Assembly (NCBI GenBank): GCA_030847615.1
Contig: JAUMIR010000004.1
Location: 225,660,501 to 225,724,500 of the forward strand
Direction: 5' to 3'
Length of the DNA stretch: 64,000 nt
DNA from: Gambelia wislizenii
Taxonomy: Eukaryota > Chordata > Lepidosauria > Squamata > Crotaphytidae
The number at the start of each line of letters is the position of its first letter. Position 1 is the first letter of the stretch. The position numbers were made by a program, and so were the translations under genes. Positions 1 through 11,460 of this stretch are shown here, in pieces. The notes under the pieces are model-generated. The model worked only from the letters and a program-made list of their open reading frames with translations, had not been told where the DNA came from and searched no databases.

Positions 1-1476
1 AGATGTAATAATCTAAAATGCCACTCTGTTGACAGTTCAGCCTGGCAGGGTCATTCATAAGCCTCAGATGGCTAGGTATTTTAATGAAAACTGCTTGTTG
101 AAAAAAGTATCATCATCATCATCATAGAGAAATAGATGAAGCCTGTATCAAGATATCAGTGTAACGTAAGTACGGTTGTATTGTGACCATAAATTAAATT
201 GCAGGGATTGTTAAAAGGATATTTCAAACAGAGAAGGCAAAAAGAGGCCTTAACTATTTCAGAGTCACTGGCCACTGGCAATAGCTAGGGGACTGAGGGA
301 GCTATACTCCAAAAAGCCAACATTTCTAGGATTGCTTTGTTTGCACCAGCTGGGGTGAAATGGAGGCAGCCCAATTGCGGCCAACTTGGGAGCAAAGAGA
401 GGAGTATAGGACATTGATGGGTAGCCCTTTTTCATCTTGAATAGTTGTCATGATTCACTTTTTATTTTCTCACAGGTGGTCAGGTGCTAAAATCAGTAAG
501 AGCTGAGCAGTGACTGGTTCCCTGAATTACTGGGGGTCCATGGAACCCACTCATGTCACTCAAATTATGATATTAAATTGGGGAATTTTAATTGGCTCAA
601 AATATGGCAGTGAGAAGTTGAGTAACTTTGGGATCTTTACACCTATGTATACCAGTACTAATTGAGGAGACTTCAAGCCAAAAAGTAAAATAAAAATGTT
701 TTTTTTAATTGGAAGATAATCACAGAACCACTTACACACGCACTCATACTTCAAGCAATCACACAGGTCTAGCGAAGAATTAGGAGGAAATATTGGGATA
801 GGGGAATAGATTTGAGGGATGATGGGCTATACTTTACATGTCTGGAGAGCAGTGGTTCTTGCAGCAAAGAATATTCAGACTTGATGCTGAGGCTGCACAG
901 AAAACGGGCAGAGTGATGGCATGTAGAAAACTGTGCACTTTGGTCCTGTTTGGAGGTAATGTTTATATTCAATATCATACCCTTAAGGAGTGTTTTGAGT
1001 GGAGAACAATGTTTGAATGAGCTTCCCAGAGTTCAACAATGAAGTCTCCAGCTTTGTAAATTACTGTTAATGGCTGGATCATTAAGACTGATGGGTTTGA
1101 GGCGACCTTGTATTGTTGGAGAGGCAGAGGTGTGAAGGAAGGCCTTTGCAGAATAATGGATGTTCCGATCACTTGTTCGTTTTGGAGTATGATACACTAC
1201 CAGGTGTGTCCAGGGGAAATTAACTCATTCCACCCTAACTACTGTCTAAGGAGCTTTGCTTAATCTCATCCTGGGCATGCCTGTTTTTGGAGAATTTCTA
1301 AGACGACTTTGTTTATGTCTCTGGTGACTTTTGCATGAACACTTCTGGGGATGGCCTGGTCTACCAGGGCCTACATGAACTGCCAGTTATTGCCAATCTG
1401 TGCATTATTGCTAATTAATGAATTATTGTAGGGGAGGGGGTGTAAAGGCATGTAACACATGTGGACAGTGGTGGGT
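1..1476. other. No gene or clear repeat recognised
   Basis: AT-rich sequence without a convincing open frame. The only structured part is a short ATC/CAT microsatellite at about 107-125. No recognisable transposon terminus was found on either strand. Confidence 0.5.
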
Positions 1477-1518
1477 AATAAATAATAATAATAATAATAA
1501 TTATTATTATTATTATTT
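1477..1518. repeat. AAT/ATT palindromic microsatellite
   Basis: A run of AAT triplets passes directly into a run of ATT triplets, so the array is also a perfect inverted repeat able to form a cruciform or hairpin. Length polymorphism is expected. Confidence 0.9.
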
Positions 1519-1670
1519 CTTACCCACCTCTCCCTATGGATCAAAGTGGGGAATATCAACATATTAGTAAAATATAGACACATAACACCAGTTATATAAA
1601 ACCAATATGTATTAAAAATAATCAGTACTTTAAAATTTCATATAATTTAAAAATCACCTGGATACGCCTG

Positions 1671-2033
1671 TCAGAAATTATTGGTCTTCACTTCTATTTT
1701 AAATTCAGACAGTGTGTCCTGATGATGAATCTCCTCTGGCAGGTCATTCCACAGTCTGAGGGCAGCCAAAGAAAATGTGCTCTGGGTAATAATTGTCAGG
1801 CTAGTTTTGGCTAACTGAAGTAAATATCCCCCAGAGGACCTGAGTGTATGGAGCAGATTATATGGGTGAAGATGATCCCATATGTAACTTGGACCCAAAT
1901 AATGTAGGGCTTTAAAGGTAACAACCAACGCTTTGTATATTGCCTGGAAACTAATTGGCAACCAGTGGAGTGATTTTAATATTGGTGCAATATGATCACT
2001 CCTAGATGTGCCAGTAACCAATCTGGCTACCAT
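1671..2033 (-). pseudogene. L2-like LINE reverse transcriptase, C-terminal fragment
   Basis: A 120-codon open stretch on the minus strand matches the C-terminal end of L2-type LINE ORF2. It shows the blocks SDHIAPILKSLHWLPI near residues 13-28, TFKALHYLGPSYI near 39-51, LRSS near 64-67, and FSLAALRLWNDLPEEI near 87-102. This region follows the catalytic reverse-transcriptase core, so no active-site residues are expected. The 5' part is missing and the initiator Met is not meaningful. The copy is a truncated, probably old insertion. The alternative is another member of the CR1/L2/Rex1 group, since these tails are similar. Confidence 0.8.
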
Positions 2034-2859
2034 GTTCTGAACTTCTGAATCTGGCTGGCTCTAATAAAATGGATATGCACATTTCATGCACATTTGTCTT
2101 TCTCCTTCTCTTTTCTGGTAATGCATCAATGACCACCCTACTACATTGTGTCAGATATCTATGATCTGTACTGTCTGTGGAATCAAACTTCCACCTTCAG
2201 GAACCCTGGAGTTAATGATTCCACAGTCATTAATTCTCATCTATGTCATGATGGTATGTGCTAGAACGAGTATTGTGACCCCCTTAGCACATTGTGTCTG
2301 AGATACGTGGCAACCCAGAGTTGGTTGACCATTGTGCATCTACTCATGCCTTTCCTACATGGCCTGTGTTGTGTGGTGTGATGCTTGTGTGTATGTAGGG
2401 GTATCAGCAGGCATATTCATACTGAGTGGGTAGTGCTGGTGGTGGAATGGAAAAGGAAATCAAGGTTGCCAGGATGTGTGCTCTTAGTATTATTATGTTA
2501 CCCTTTATTCCTACACGATTCTGCTGCTGTTTGATCACTGGATTGCATTACTTTGAGGTGGCATCAGTCCTGGTATAGCAGCCAGGGAACATAGGATTTT
2601 CCTGAATGACCAGTAGTTTGCAATTATAAATACCAGAAATGTACTTTTTTGGGGGGGGGGAAGGGGGGATTTTGGCAATTGTAATGTTATCCCACAAAGG
2701 CATTTGATAGGAGATGGACAGTATTTTTAGCCTGTGGATTGTGAATCACCAACTAATTTAACCAGATAGTTGCCTTGGAAAACATTAAGGTATCTTTTTA
2801 AAAAGAGTTAGAATCATCTTACCTGCAAAAGGATTGGCAGATGAAGGTCTCCAGAATTT
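2034..2859. other. No gene recognised
   Basis: No coding capacity and no repeat that I can name. A T-run followed by a G-run lies at about 2646-2668. The sequence before 2860 could include the 5' part of the LTR-like segment that follows, because its true start is not visible. Confidence 0.45.
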
Positions 2860-3376
2860 AGTATCAGGAGTTAGAGGCCTGAACTCCTTATAAAACGCCA
2901 GCCCACTGCAAAGTTGCCAAGTCACTCCCAAGCTAGGCCAAGGCCAAGGTTATAGAGCCTGGAGGCCACAGCTGCACACATCATTAATCAAGTTTTAGTG
3001 ATGAGTGCAAAGAAAAGGAAGGTGTGCAAAGAATAGGGCATTGTGCAAAGGGCTTATACAAGATGTATGGCTCCTAGGTGATTGGAGGAGCCAATTTCTT
3101 GTGACATCTGTGAAACTGTATAAAAAGGAGGCTATGCCCAGAGCTTATTATTGTAACTACTTGTGACTACTCTACTAGACTGGGTAGAAGTGCTAGAGGC
3201 TTGCTGAGTTGACTAGACGTGGGACGAGATTAGCTAGAGGCTAGAGACAGGACACTAGACGCTATGTACTGATGTATACTTGACCAAGCCTGAAGCCTGG
3301 CATAGCAGTGTGTATGTATTGTAACTATTGCAACTGCCATTGAGCTGAACATAAAGTGTCTCCTATTGATAGGAAG
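2860..3376 (+). mobile_element. Putative solo LTR
   Basis: The segment has the layout of a long terminal repeat. A CCAAT box is at 3091-3095, a TATA box (GTATAAAAAGG) at 3118-3128, and about 230 bp later a weak polyadenylation-like CATAAAG near 3349. CTAGA-rich imperfect repeats lie between about 3170 and 3265. No internal retroviral sequence, primer-binding site or clear flanking duplication was found, so the borders are approximate. It could instead be a host promoter, but no exon follows: a MITE starts at 3390. Confidence 0.4.
3091..3128 (+). promoter_or_regulatory. CCAAT box and TATA box of the LTR-like segment
   Basis: CCAAT at 3091-3095 lies 23 bp upstream of the strong TATA motif GTATAAAAAGG at 3118-3128, a pol II core-promoter arrangement typical of LTR U3 ends. 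Transcription would start at about 3150. Activity is inferred only from the motifs. Confidence 0.4.
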
Positions 3377-3389
3377 AAAAACACTCTTT

Positions 3390-4010
3390 GGAGATTTTCA
3401 CACGGGGCCAAAATGCCCCGTTACTGCCCTGCCACCTCCTCTTCCATACCTGCCATGGAAAAAGGTAAACCTTTCACACACTTACCTTAATTCTGCGGCA
3501 GGAATGGGCTTCCCCTTCCCTCGCTGGCCGGCCGTATATGCAGCCGTCATAAAGTTGCATTTACAACCGGCCGGCTGAAATCCCAGCCGTTCTTGCAAGA
3601 GAATGGCCGGGTGGTAAATTCAAAAATAAAAAGCCCCCCAAACATAAAATCAGTTTACCAAGCACAAAAACACACTTTAAAGTACACAATCAAAACAGGG
3701 AGGGTAAAATAAAGGGTGCCACTTACCTGGATGTCCAAATCATGCCCGGAAGTGCTCGGCACAGACCTCCCCACCATGGCTGTCATTTTGGAACAGGAAC
3801 GGGGCTCCTGTTCACACACCTGTGATTCCGTGACAGACACAGAATGGGTGGTCTATTCATAATGAAACATCGTGAAAACATTATTCCAGAACAGGCATGG
3901 GAGCAGGATGGATACAGGACAGAATGGGGTCGATGTTGTCTGAAAGGGAAAACCTTTCCCGACCCTGTTCTGTTCCTGCCACAGGATATATAGCCCATGT
4001 GAAAATCTCC
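3390..4010. mobile_element. Family A MITE, copy A1 (621 bp), 3-bp TSD TTT
   Basis: Terminal inverted repeats begin GGAGATTTTCACACGGG at the left end, with a right end complementary to GGAGATTTTCACATGGG. The element is flanked by the direct repeat TTT at 3387-3389 and 4011-4013. Internally it carries the minus-strand form of the family motif ACTTACCTGGATGTCC near 3721-3740, which reads CAG|GTAAGT on the other strand. No transposase frame is present, so it is non-autonomous. Orientation is opposite to copies A2 and A3. Confidence 0.85.
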
Positions 4011-4739
4011 TTTGTGTGAGTATTATTTTGGGAACGGGTTGCTGCTAAGCCTGCTGGGATATTTTTGGCTTCTGCCAGGGATTGAGAGTCCTTTCAACCA
4101 CCCCCCCCCAACATTTAGCTCACAGCTGGAGCTTTGAAACAGGTTTTCTTGCCAGAAGATTGTAAGCTGCCTTTCTTTTTTCTTTTTTCTGTTTTGGTAA
4201 GGAAACAGGTACTTCACATGGAGCAAGACCATCAACAGCTTTATCAGATTCAGATGCACTGAAAGCATTGGCTTGTTATTGTAAATTCCCCTATGAAGAA
4301 GCAGAGTAGGATTTAAATTTTAATTGTACATGGCCGTAAGTAAGTAAAAGTAAGTGTTGTAATCACTGCACTGTTCAAAGAAAACTGGAAACATTATTTT
4401 AATATTGGAGCTGGATGACAGATTAAGTTTCTGCAGGGAATCCTGGCAGATCAGTTTGGCAGAAAGTTAGCTGCCTGCAGGGGAAAACACAGAGAGGTGT
4501 AAGAATTAACTTGGGTGAACAAGGCTATCAGCATTTTGCTTATGGAGAAAAGAAGTACAAGTGTTCACTGGATTGCTGCCAAGTATTGGAAGAGAGAGGA
4601 ATAGAGGGAATAGAGCAGCTGGTGAATAGGCAAGAGGAGAGATTAGAGAAAACTGAGCCAGGCATGGGGAAGATGAACATCAGGGCTTGAAGACCAAGAA
4701 TCCTTGAATAGAAGGAAAAGGCAGTTGAACATGAGGCTT
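4011..4739. other. No gene recognised
   Basis: Unassigned sequence between two MITEs. It contains a short C-run near 4105 and an AT-rich stretch at about 4300-4400. Nothing else is supportable. Confidence 0.4.
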
Positions 4740-4747
4740 GTCTATAT

Positions 4748-5351
4748 GAGGCAATAGAATGTGGATCGATGGGCAGTAAAGACATTTCACAGCAGCTTTC
4801 ATTTGTCTCCATGGTTTTTTTCCCCTAAGATTGCAGGCACGGGAAGCCATATGCATTTGTTGTTCAAATGGGCATGCCTGTGAATCAAGATGGAGGGCAC
4901 AAGTGAATTACTGACATTTTTTATTGTCACCGGTTGCTGCTGGCGAACAGTATTTTTTTTTTAAAGTAAATCCAAGGTGTGGAAGTACGATCAGCTTAAA
5001 TAAACAGAAAAGGGGGGATGCTGTTTCGTTGCCTCAGCGCATGATCACTTAGGTGAAAATCCAACATGGTGGTTCTGAGTGCTGCCTTGCCTGCAAGCTC
5101 CACCCCCTGTGCATGTCTGACCAATCAGCTTTCCACTTCTGCTCTTATCAGGAAAGTACATCAAAGTGAATCAGTTGTCCCAACAAGTGAGAATGTGCAT
5201 TTCCTTTGAAGTTTTTTTTAAAAGTTGGGAAAAGCCTTCGCGGAGTATTTGGAGTCCCCCCCCACCTTATGAATACAGCAAAATGATGCAGGATCCCATT
5301 GGGACGAAAGGTATTCTCCTCAAATTCTATGAGGAGGTTTTTTTTCCCACT
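4748..5351. mobile_element. Family B hAT-like MITE, copy B1
   Basis: Its ends are bracketed by GTCTATAT (4740-4747) and GTCTAGAC (5352-5359), which fit the hAT target preference nTCTAGAn although two of eight positions differ. The internal sequence matches copies at 11461-12037, 46593-47235 and 56822-58340. Shared blocks include the Met-less segment near 5035-5065 (ATGATCACTTAGGTGAAAAT) and the terminal block near 5300-5340. No transposase frame is visible. Superfamily assignment rests only on the target-site pattern. Confidence 0.65.
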
Positions 5352-5577
5352 GTCTAGACCCCATAGCCACAGGTTTGGGGAAACCATAGAGCTTGGATGG
5401 GCAGAATGAAAGACACAGGCCAGTATTCCTCCAAACCTGATGAAAACGCCATTTGCCTGTGCTCCTTCGGCAGAATGGACCTTCTTCTCCCCATGCAACT
5501 GATGTCTAGTACAATTGGGTGCAGAGGAAGTTATGATGGTGGCAATAATGTCACAGTCGTGACTAAATAGTGGTCCT

Positions 5578-5617
5578 GAATATGGAACAGTTAGAGATGA
5601 GTAACTGTTCCGTATTC
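5578..5617. repeat. Short near-perfect hairpin
   Basis: GAATATGGAACAGTTA (5578-5593) is followed after 8 bp by TAACTGTTCCGTATTC (5602-5617), a 16-bp stem with one mismatch. It sits 6 bp from the 3' end of the RTE-like LINE. Its role is unknown. Confidence 0.7.
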
Positions 5618-5623
5618 ACCATT

Positions 5624-6024
5624 CCTCTCTCTGGCTTTTCTTCGCAAACGAAGATTCAGGAAGGACTCATCCCACGTTTTCCGCAAGCACACTGATGACT
5701 AAAAAGGCCAATCCGAGATAAACAAGTCCAGTTGCAAAAAGCACAGCAGAAGGTCTCCTTGGGTGATGTTTTTGGGTTGTGATTCTTTCTGCATTGTCGT
5801 TTCTCTTCAAGACTTGTTTGGCGTGAGTTCTCAAATAAGGCTGCAGCATTGTGGATAGTGTGTCTCCATGCCTCCTGATGTGAGGCCAGGGCAGACCATT
5901 GTTGGTGATCAATTTGGCCGAGCCTGAGATGTTTCAGGGAGTCCTTGGAGCGTCCCTCTTACGCTGACCCCACTATTTTGGGGAGGCGATGGTCCTCCAT
6001 CCTAGAAATGTGCCCTGCCCAGAG
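5624..6024 (-). mobile_element. RTE-like LINE, 3' fragment, copy 1
   Basis: This is the antisense copy of a recurring LINE 3' end. The shared terminus is GAAAAGCCAGAGAGAG on the sense strand. The decayed coding part corresponds to the last roughly 130 residues of the reverse transcriptase, ending in a Cys-rich finger. It is 5'-truncated just after the block encoding LRWAGHVSRMEDHRLPK. Frameshifts and stops make it a pseudogene. The other copies are at 12700-13355, 23762-24557, 27513-27895 and 55258-55340. Confidence 0.75.
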
Positions 6025-7173
6025 CAGGGCAGGGTCACCATTCCTACTAAGTCATGATTGTGACCCTATTGCTACGATTGCAATTCCCTCCTCCAAGCTA
6101 CTTTACCAGGCATCAACTGCATGGAGAGGAGGAGATTCATTCTGCTGAAGATCGGAGCATGAGCAGATATTTCCTTCTGGTTTGTGGGGCGGGTGGAGGC
6201 AGGTCAGGTCAGGAGAGGTTACTTAGTTAAATGTACTTAACTAAGTAGCTGATGTAGAATACTGGCCAGAGTGTTTTAAGGCTTGTCTATTGTGAAGACA
6301 CACCCAACTAAAGGTGGTGGCAGGTTTGGGTGTGCAACGCCAGTACCCTGGTGAGATCAAACTCTTTTACCCAAAAAGGCTCTGAAGCTGAATATAAAGT
6401 TCAAAAACAGAGAAAGTTTATTTTAAAGAACAAAAGTAAAGGGCTTTCTCCTCTCCAGCTCTAAAAGCCTGAAATAAAAGGTACTTTACAGTTTGAGTTT
6501 CAGCAATCTTCAGGGTGTCATCTCTCTGGGTTTGATCTTGGTTTGATCTCCTCACTCAATGGAGCTGGTGCAGGGTCTTTCAGCTTCTGATTCCTTTGAC
6601 TTATTGGCTGTTGGTAACTAATTTGGCTAAATGGTGTAAGAAATGCCCTTCCAGGCTGTCTGGGCCTGTTTGCCACCAATAAAACAGCTCCCTGCAAGCT
6701 CAAAGCAAAGACTGAGCAAAAAATTAAGAAACTTCTAGCTAAACAGAGCTTGCTGGGAAGGAACAAACCAAACCTGGAAAAATGCAGGGGAATTCTTCAG
6801 CTCCTCCCACAACTCTAATACAACGAAACATTCCTATGCTCAGACATACTAAGGCCTGAACTAAAACAAAGGAAAATGGAGGGGAGATTCAAACAGTCCT
6901 GGCTGGACATCACATCTATGATGTTCTGAAACTTGGGCCAGTGCTGAGATCACTGCTGAGCTGTTTATTGGTTATGTTAGGGAAATCTGCCACCTGAAAA
7001 CTTAAGGGGCCACCATTTCTCTCTGGTTACATCTAAACACACTAGGGCTTCCAGAGTGAAAACTGGAGATAGCTCCTGTATCTCTGCTGCCACACTACAC
7101 ACAGACACACACCACGCACGCCAGGATGCGAGGGCCCCTCCACTGCCACCATCCAATCGCACAAATACACACA
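6025..7173. other. No gene recognised
   Basis: Unassigned. A purine-rich T/A block with an antisense-type polyadenylation pattern (AGTTTATTTTAAAG near 6415) is a weak hint of an antisense LTR or retrocopy, but no borders or coding frame support this. Confidence 0.35.
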
Positions 7174-7313
7174 AATACATGCTACACCCCACCCCCATGC
7201 TACATCTCACTCCCATGCTACACACACACACACACACACACATACGCTCCAAGCTACAAACATCCCCCATGCTACACATCCACCCCCATGATACACCACC
7301 CACGCTACAAACA
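7174..7313. repeat. CCCCCATGCTACA-type minisatellite with AC microsatellite
   Basis: Units related to CCCATGCTACAC recur at about 7180, 7195, 7213, 7265 and 7287, and a pure AC dinucleotide run lies at about 7220-7242. The low-complexity composition creates spurious open frames on both strands. Confidence 0.8.
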
Positions 7314-7430
7314 CCCACTGCTGCAGAGATGATAGTAAGCGTGGGGAGGTACATGTTTTGAACAATGCAGGGATGTGAGTCAGGGAGCTTCCATTTCCCA
7401 CAGCACACTGGCACATGCCAACTGTGTATT

Positions 7431-9362
7431 GGTCTGTCCTGGGCCCAGTGCTATTCAACATCTTTATCAATGACTTGGATGAGGGAATAGAAGGTATGCT
7501 ATCAAGTTTGCAGGTGACACCAAATTAGGAGGGGTAGCTAATATCCCAGAAGACAGAATCAGAATTCAAAATGACCTGAACAGATTAGAAAGCTGGGCCA
7601 AAACTAACAAAATGAATTTCAACAGGGAGAAATGTAGGATACTGCATTTGGGCAAGAAAAAATGAAGGGCACAAATATAGGATGGGTGACACCTGGCTTG
7701 ATGGCAGTACATGCGAAAGGGATCTAGGAGTCTTAGTGGACCACAAGCTGAACATGAGCCAGCAGTGTGACGCAGCAGCTAAAAAGCCAATGTGATTCTA
7801 GGCTGCATGAATAGGAGTATAGTGTCTAGGGACTTTATCAGACGGGCTTAATGAAATGGAACAGAAATGCCACAGGATCGCTAAAGAGGGTTTTTTTTTT
7901 TCAGATGACATCCTCCTCACCCGTTCTGACCCTGTTCTGACCCTGTGTGCTTTCTGTTTTGTTTTATTCATGGGGAAAAGTCGTCAATAGATCTCCCATT
8001 CCATTTCTGTAATGGAATCACGGGTGTGTGAACTGGTTTGCCGTTATGCTGGCACGATGTTAAAACACTTCCGGGTACGATCGTGACATCCAGGTGAGTG
8101 ACAGTCTTTTCTGTACCCCCCCCCCATGTTGCTTTTAAAGCTTTAAAAGTGTTTTGGTGCTTTTTTTAATTTTTAGAAGTCTGTCTATATTTTTATTTTT
8201 TAATCCTCCCCCCCCGGCTGCCTGCCTCTGTAAGATCCTGGAAGGTAAGTAGAGAACACTTCTGGTGGCGATCTGGACATCCAGGTAAGTGACAGACTTT
8301 TTTGTACCCTCCCCTGTTTACTTGTTTCTTTTAAAGGCTGTTTAGGTGTTTGCTTTGATTTTTTTTGATGTCTGGTGGGTTTTTTTTTGTTTGTTTGTTT
8401 TTAAATTCCCTGCGCAATGCAGGTCTCCCTGTAAGGTCCTGGGAGGTCCCAGCAAAACACTTCCTACTTCGATTGGGACAAAGAGGTAAGTGACAGCCTT
8501 TTTTGTTCCCTCCCTGGGTTACTTGGGGTTTTTTAAGGGTGTTTAGGTGCTTGGTGCACTTCTTTGAGGTTTGGGGGATTTTTTATTTTTAAATTCCCCA
8601 TGTGATTTGGTCTCCAGGAAGGGGAGGGGGCTCTGTGAGAGCTCCATTCCCTTCCTAGACAGCCGGAGGAGGGGGGGAGCAGTTTCTGTCCTGGGATTAA
8701 GGTAAGTGTGTGAACATTTTTTAAAATTCAATTACAGGGACGGGAGGAGGGTGGGTGGCTGGGTATTGGAACAGGAAGGGGTTTTAAGGGCCCATCTGAT
8801 AAAGTCCTAGATCAAGGGAAGTAATAGTGCCACTTTATTCTGCTTTCATCAGACTTGGAATACTGTGTCCAGTTCTGGGCACGGCAATTCAGGAAGGATA
8901 TTGATTAGCTAGAACATGTCCAGAGGAGGGCGACCAGGATGGTGGGAGGTCTGGAAGATGTGCCCTATGAGGAGCAGCTTAGGGAGCTGGGTATGTTTAG
9001 CCTGGAGAAGAGAAGGTTAAGAGGTGATATGATAGCCATGTTTAAATATTTGAAGGGATCTCATACTGAGGATGGAGCAAGCTTGTTTTCTGCTGCTCCA
9101 GAGGCTAGGACATAGAGCAATGGGTTCAAACTACAGGAAAAGAAATTCCATCTAACCATTAGGAAGAACTTCCTGACAGTAAGAGCTGTTTGGAAGTGGA
9201 ATATACTGCCTCATAGTGTGTTGGAGTCTCCTTCTTTGGAGGTTTTTAAATAGGCTGGATGGCCATCTGTTGGGTATGATTTGATTGTGTATTCCTGCAT
9301 AGCAGGCAGTTGGACTGGATGGCCCTTGTGCTCTCTTCCAACTCTATGATTCTATGATTCTA
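7431..9362 (+). mobile_element. CR1 LINE, 3' part, interrupted by a family A element
   Basis: The left part (7431-7829) encodes a decayed CR1 reverse-transcriptase segment, GPVLFNIFINDLDEGIEG followed by KFAGDTKLGG. The second metal-binding box FADD is changed to FAGD. The right part (8808-9362) continues the same element through the C-terminal region into the 3' end, finishing with the TCTATGATTCTATG tail. Stops and small indels are present. A second CR1 copy at 16428-17057 shows the uninterrupted sequence GTGTCTAGATCAAGGG, proving that 7830-8807 is a later insertion. Confidence 0.92.
7830..8807 (+). mobile_element. Family A element, long form A2 (978 bp), TSD TAG
   Basis: Left end GGACTTTATCAGACGGGC and right end complementary to GGACTTTATCAGATGGGC differ at one of 18 positions. 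The duplicated target TAG lies at 7827-7829 and 8808-8810. The interior has three tandem units of about 190-200 bp, each with a block like CACTTCTGGTGGCGATC and then CATCCAGGTAAGTGACAG, at about 8091, 8282 and 8483. No transposase frame is present. The 3-bp target duplication is compatible with PIF/Harbinger, Chapaev3, Zator or Academ-type elements, and I cannot decide between them. Confidence 0.88.
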
Positions 9363-9600
9363 TGTCCAATAAATGGTTTGAGAGCTCCTGGTCCAGAAAT
9401 TTCTGAACTTTGATTCAAAATAGTCCCTGAAGAAGACTTTAAAAGGATATACAGGCCAAAACATGTCAGGCTCTTTTTACTAGTAAAACAAGCATATTTT
9501 TTTAGCATCCTGAGACATGTGTCCACATTCTTTTTTTGGAAGCTCTCCAGTTTCTGCTTCTTTTTATACCAAATATATGACAAACATTCAACTTTATTTT
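9363..9600 (+). repeat. Unclassified interspersed repeat with CTGAAGAAG motif
   Basis: The core CCCTGAAGAAG (near 9424) is followed about 25 bp later by GGCCAAAACATGTCAGGCTC. A matching pattern recurs in antisense at about 60815-60950 and in sense at about 62835-62950, with distant relatives at 12500-12590 and 36293-36435. It is probably the 3' noncoding part of a retroelement. The family is not known to me. Confidence 0.45.
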
Positions 9601-11452
9601 TTTGCTAGGTGCCTGGTGACTGAAAGGCTTCTCATTTTTCTTGCTAAGCAAATTGAAAGCTTGAAAGTGGTCTTGTGGAGATCAGTGCAATTATATTCTC
9701 ATTAAGAGCCCACGCTTATCTTTTCTGACATAGCTGTTTCTCTAATCATGTTTGTTGTTGGGGGTTTTCCTTGGAACCACAGGAAAGGCAGCAATTATGG
9801 GATGTGAACGCTGGATATTTTCTCTGACAAAACCATCCAAATTACTCTGTAAATATAACTATTTCCTTGTCTATGTGAAAAAATTATGAGTACAGGAATT
9901 TAGTGCATCTACAAAATGATTATGTAAATGGTTTTAAAAGTACCATATAAAATGTTCAAAGAAATGAGCTCTTTTGTTTGGTGAAATATTATTTCGAAAC
10001 TGTAAATAGCATCTTTATTATATTCCCAGTTTGAGATGGTGTGCCATCAGGTCTAAGGCTCTGGAGAGTCCGAAAGTCTATAAATATTGTTAGAATCCAT
10101 CACAGCAAGATGTTCTGGCTTAACTGCCCTGTTTTTGTTACCCTGCTGAGGCATGGATGACCAAAGCAAGTGTTATTAAATACACCCACCTAAAGGAATT
10201 GGATATTCTGATTGTGAACAGCGTCAAAAAGACTAGAACTTTGCACTGACTTTAATAGATTCATTTTTCCACAGTGGCTTGCAGCGATTTATAATCCCTG
10301 GAAGGACTGCTTTGACCATTCCTATGGTATTGGAAAAGAGGCATTTCCCACACTTAGTTCAGTGTATCTTATCACTGCTCATAGACAAACTATCTGGGGA
10401 GCTTTTGAGCACCAAGTTTACCTCATCATTTTGGCAGATGATTTGTGGTGCAAAATAAATATGTAAAGAGCCAGTTAGAATTTTTTTATGGTTCTCACTT
10501 TCTACCAGATCCTTATAGACCTCTGAAACCACCTCAAAAGTCAGGGGACCTAATGCTAGCTATTGGCACAAGCAACAAGCAGGTAGGTTTATGGGAGGAT
10601 TCCTTCAACAATACATTAAAGATTAGATAGTTCATAGAGAAACAGAGGGCCTGGACATCATGTGACATTTTTGCTGGTCCCAAGTACTCCATCTTCCTCA
10701 TCTTAATTTGGGTCAAGAAAAAGGCCAAGATCAAGGAAAAATTTAGGTGTATAGTACCAAAACATTGGACAACATTACTGCTAATTGTGAGGCATATCTG
10801 TCTGCTTTATCTATATTTGTCTTCTGTATTTGTGCAACAGGACCTAAACTGGCAGGTTTTTGAGCATTAATAGAGACAGAGATTTATGTTGTTCCACATT
10901 GCATGTAGGTAACCCACTGACCATGGGCTGCTACTGAATGTATGCATGAATGTATGTATGTATTCATTTATTTAAAACATTGAAACCCTGATTTCAGCCA
11001 TAGGTGATATGGAACAGTGTTCAGATCCCACTTGCAACTTCAAGCAAAAATAATAATTGCCACCACTAAATCACCCACATCACATCTACAAGCAGCCACA
11101 CTATGCCAGGGCATATTAAAAAATTAGATATTAGGAAGGAAAAGCACACAATCTACATGCAAAGTTGTGTGTTTCAAAATATCTGACTTGATGTCTAGGC
11201 AAGGTTTTAAAAAACTACTTCATAGCCCCCTCTTACTCCTATGTTTTGTTTTACTTGATAGCATGAAAGTACTTGTGTGAGAACATGGAATCCTTCTATT
11301 ACTGAGCATCTGGCCTGCAGACATAAAAACAGGAGCTTGTCCCTGTCTAGTCAGAACTGCTCCTGCTTAACTTGCCAAAGTTAAAATCATTCTTGAAAGT
11401 ACTGGTTAGTCATTACTGGAAACAGTTTATAGATCAGAAAATACAAAGTGTT
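9601..11452. other. No gene recognised
   Basis: Unique-looking AT-rich DNA. A short degenerate TATG/TTTA run lies at about 10945-10975. I find no open frame with recognisable protein features and no clear transposon ends. It is a candidate for genuinely non-repetitive host sequence. Confidence 0.4.
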
Positions 11453-11460
11453 GTCTAGAC

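Noticed and set aside
7174..7313. CRISPR-like spaced repeats
   Set aside because: Units are irregular, overlap a CA microsatellite and lie in a vertebrate genome.
6977..7414. 145-codon Cys-Val-rich minus-strand open frame
   Set aside because: It is the translation of the CTACA/CA minisatellite. It is not a cysteine-rich toxin-like gene.
7830..8807. CAG|GTAAGT motifs as genuine exon ends
   Set aside because: No matching acceptor or coding exon is visible, and the motif is a repeated part of the transposon.
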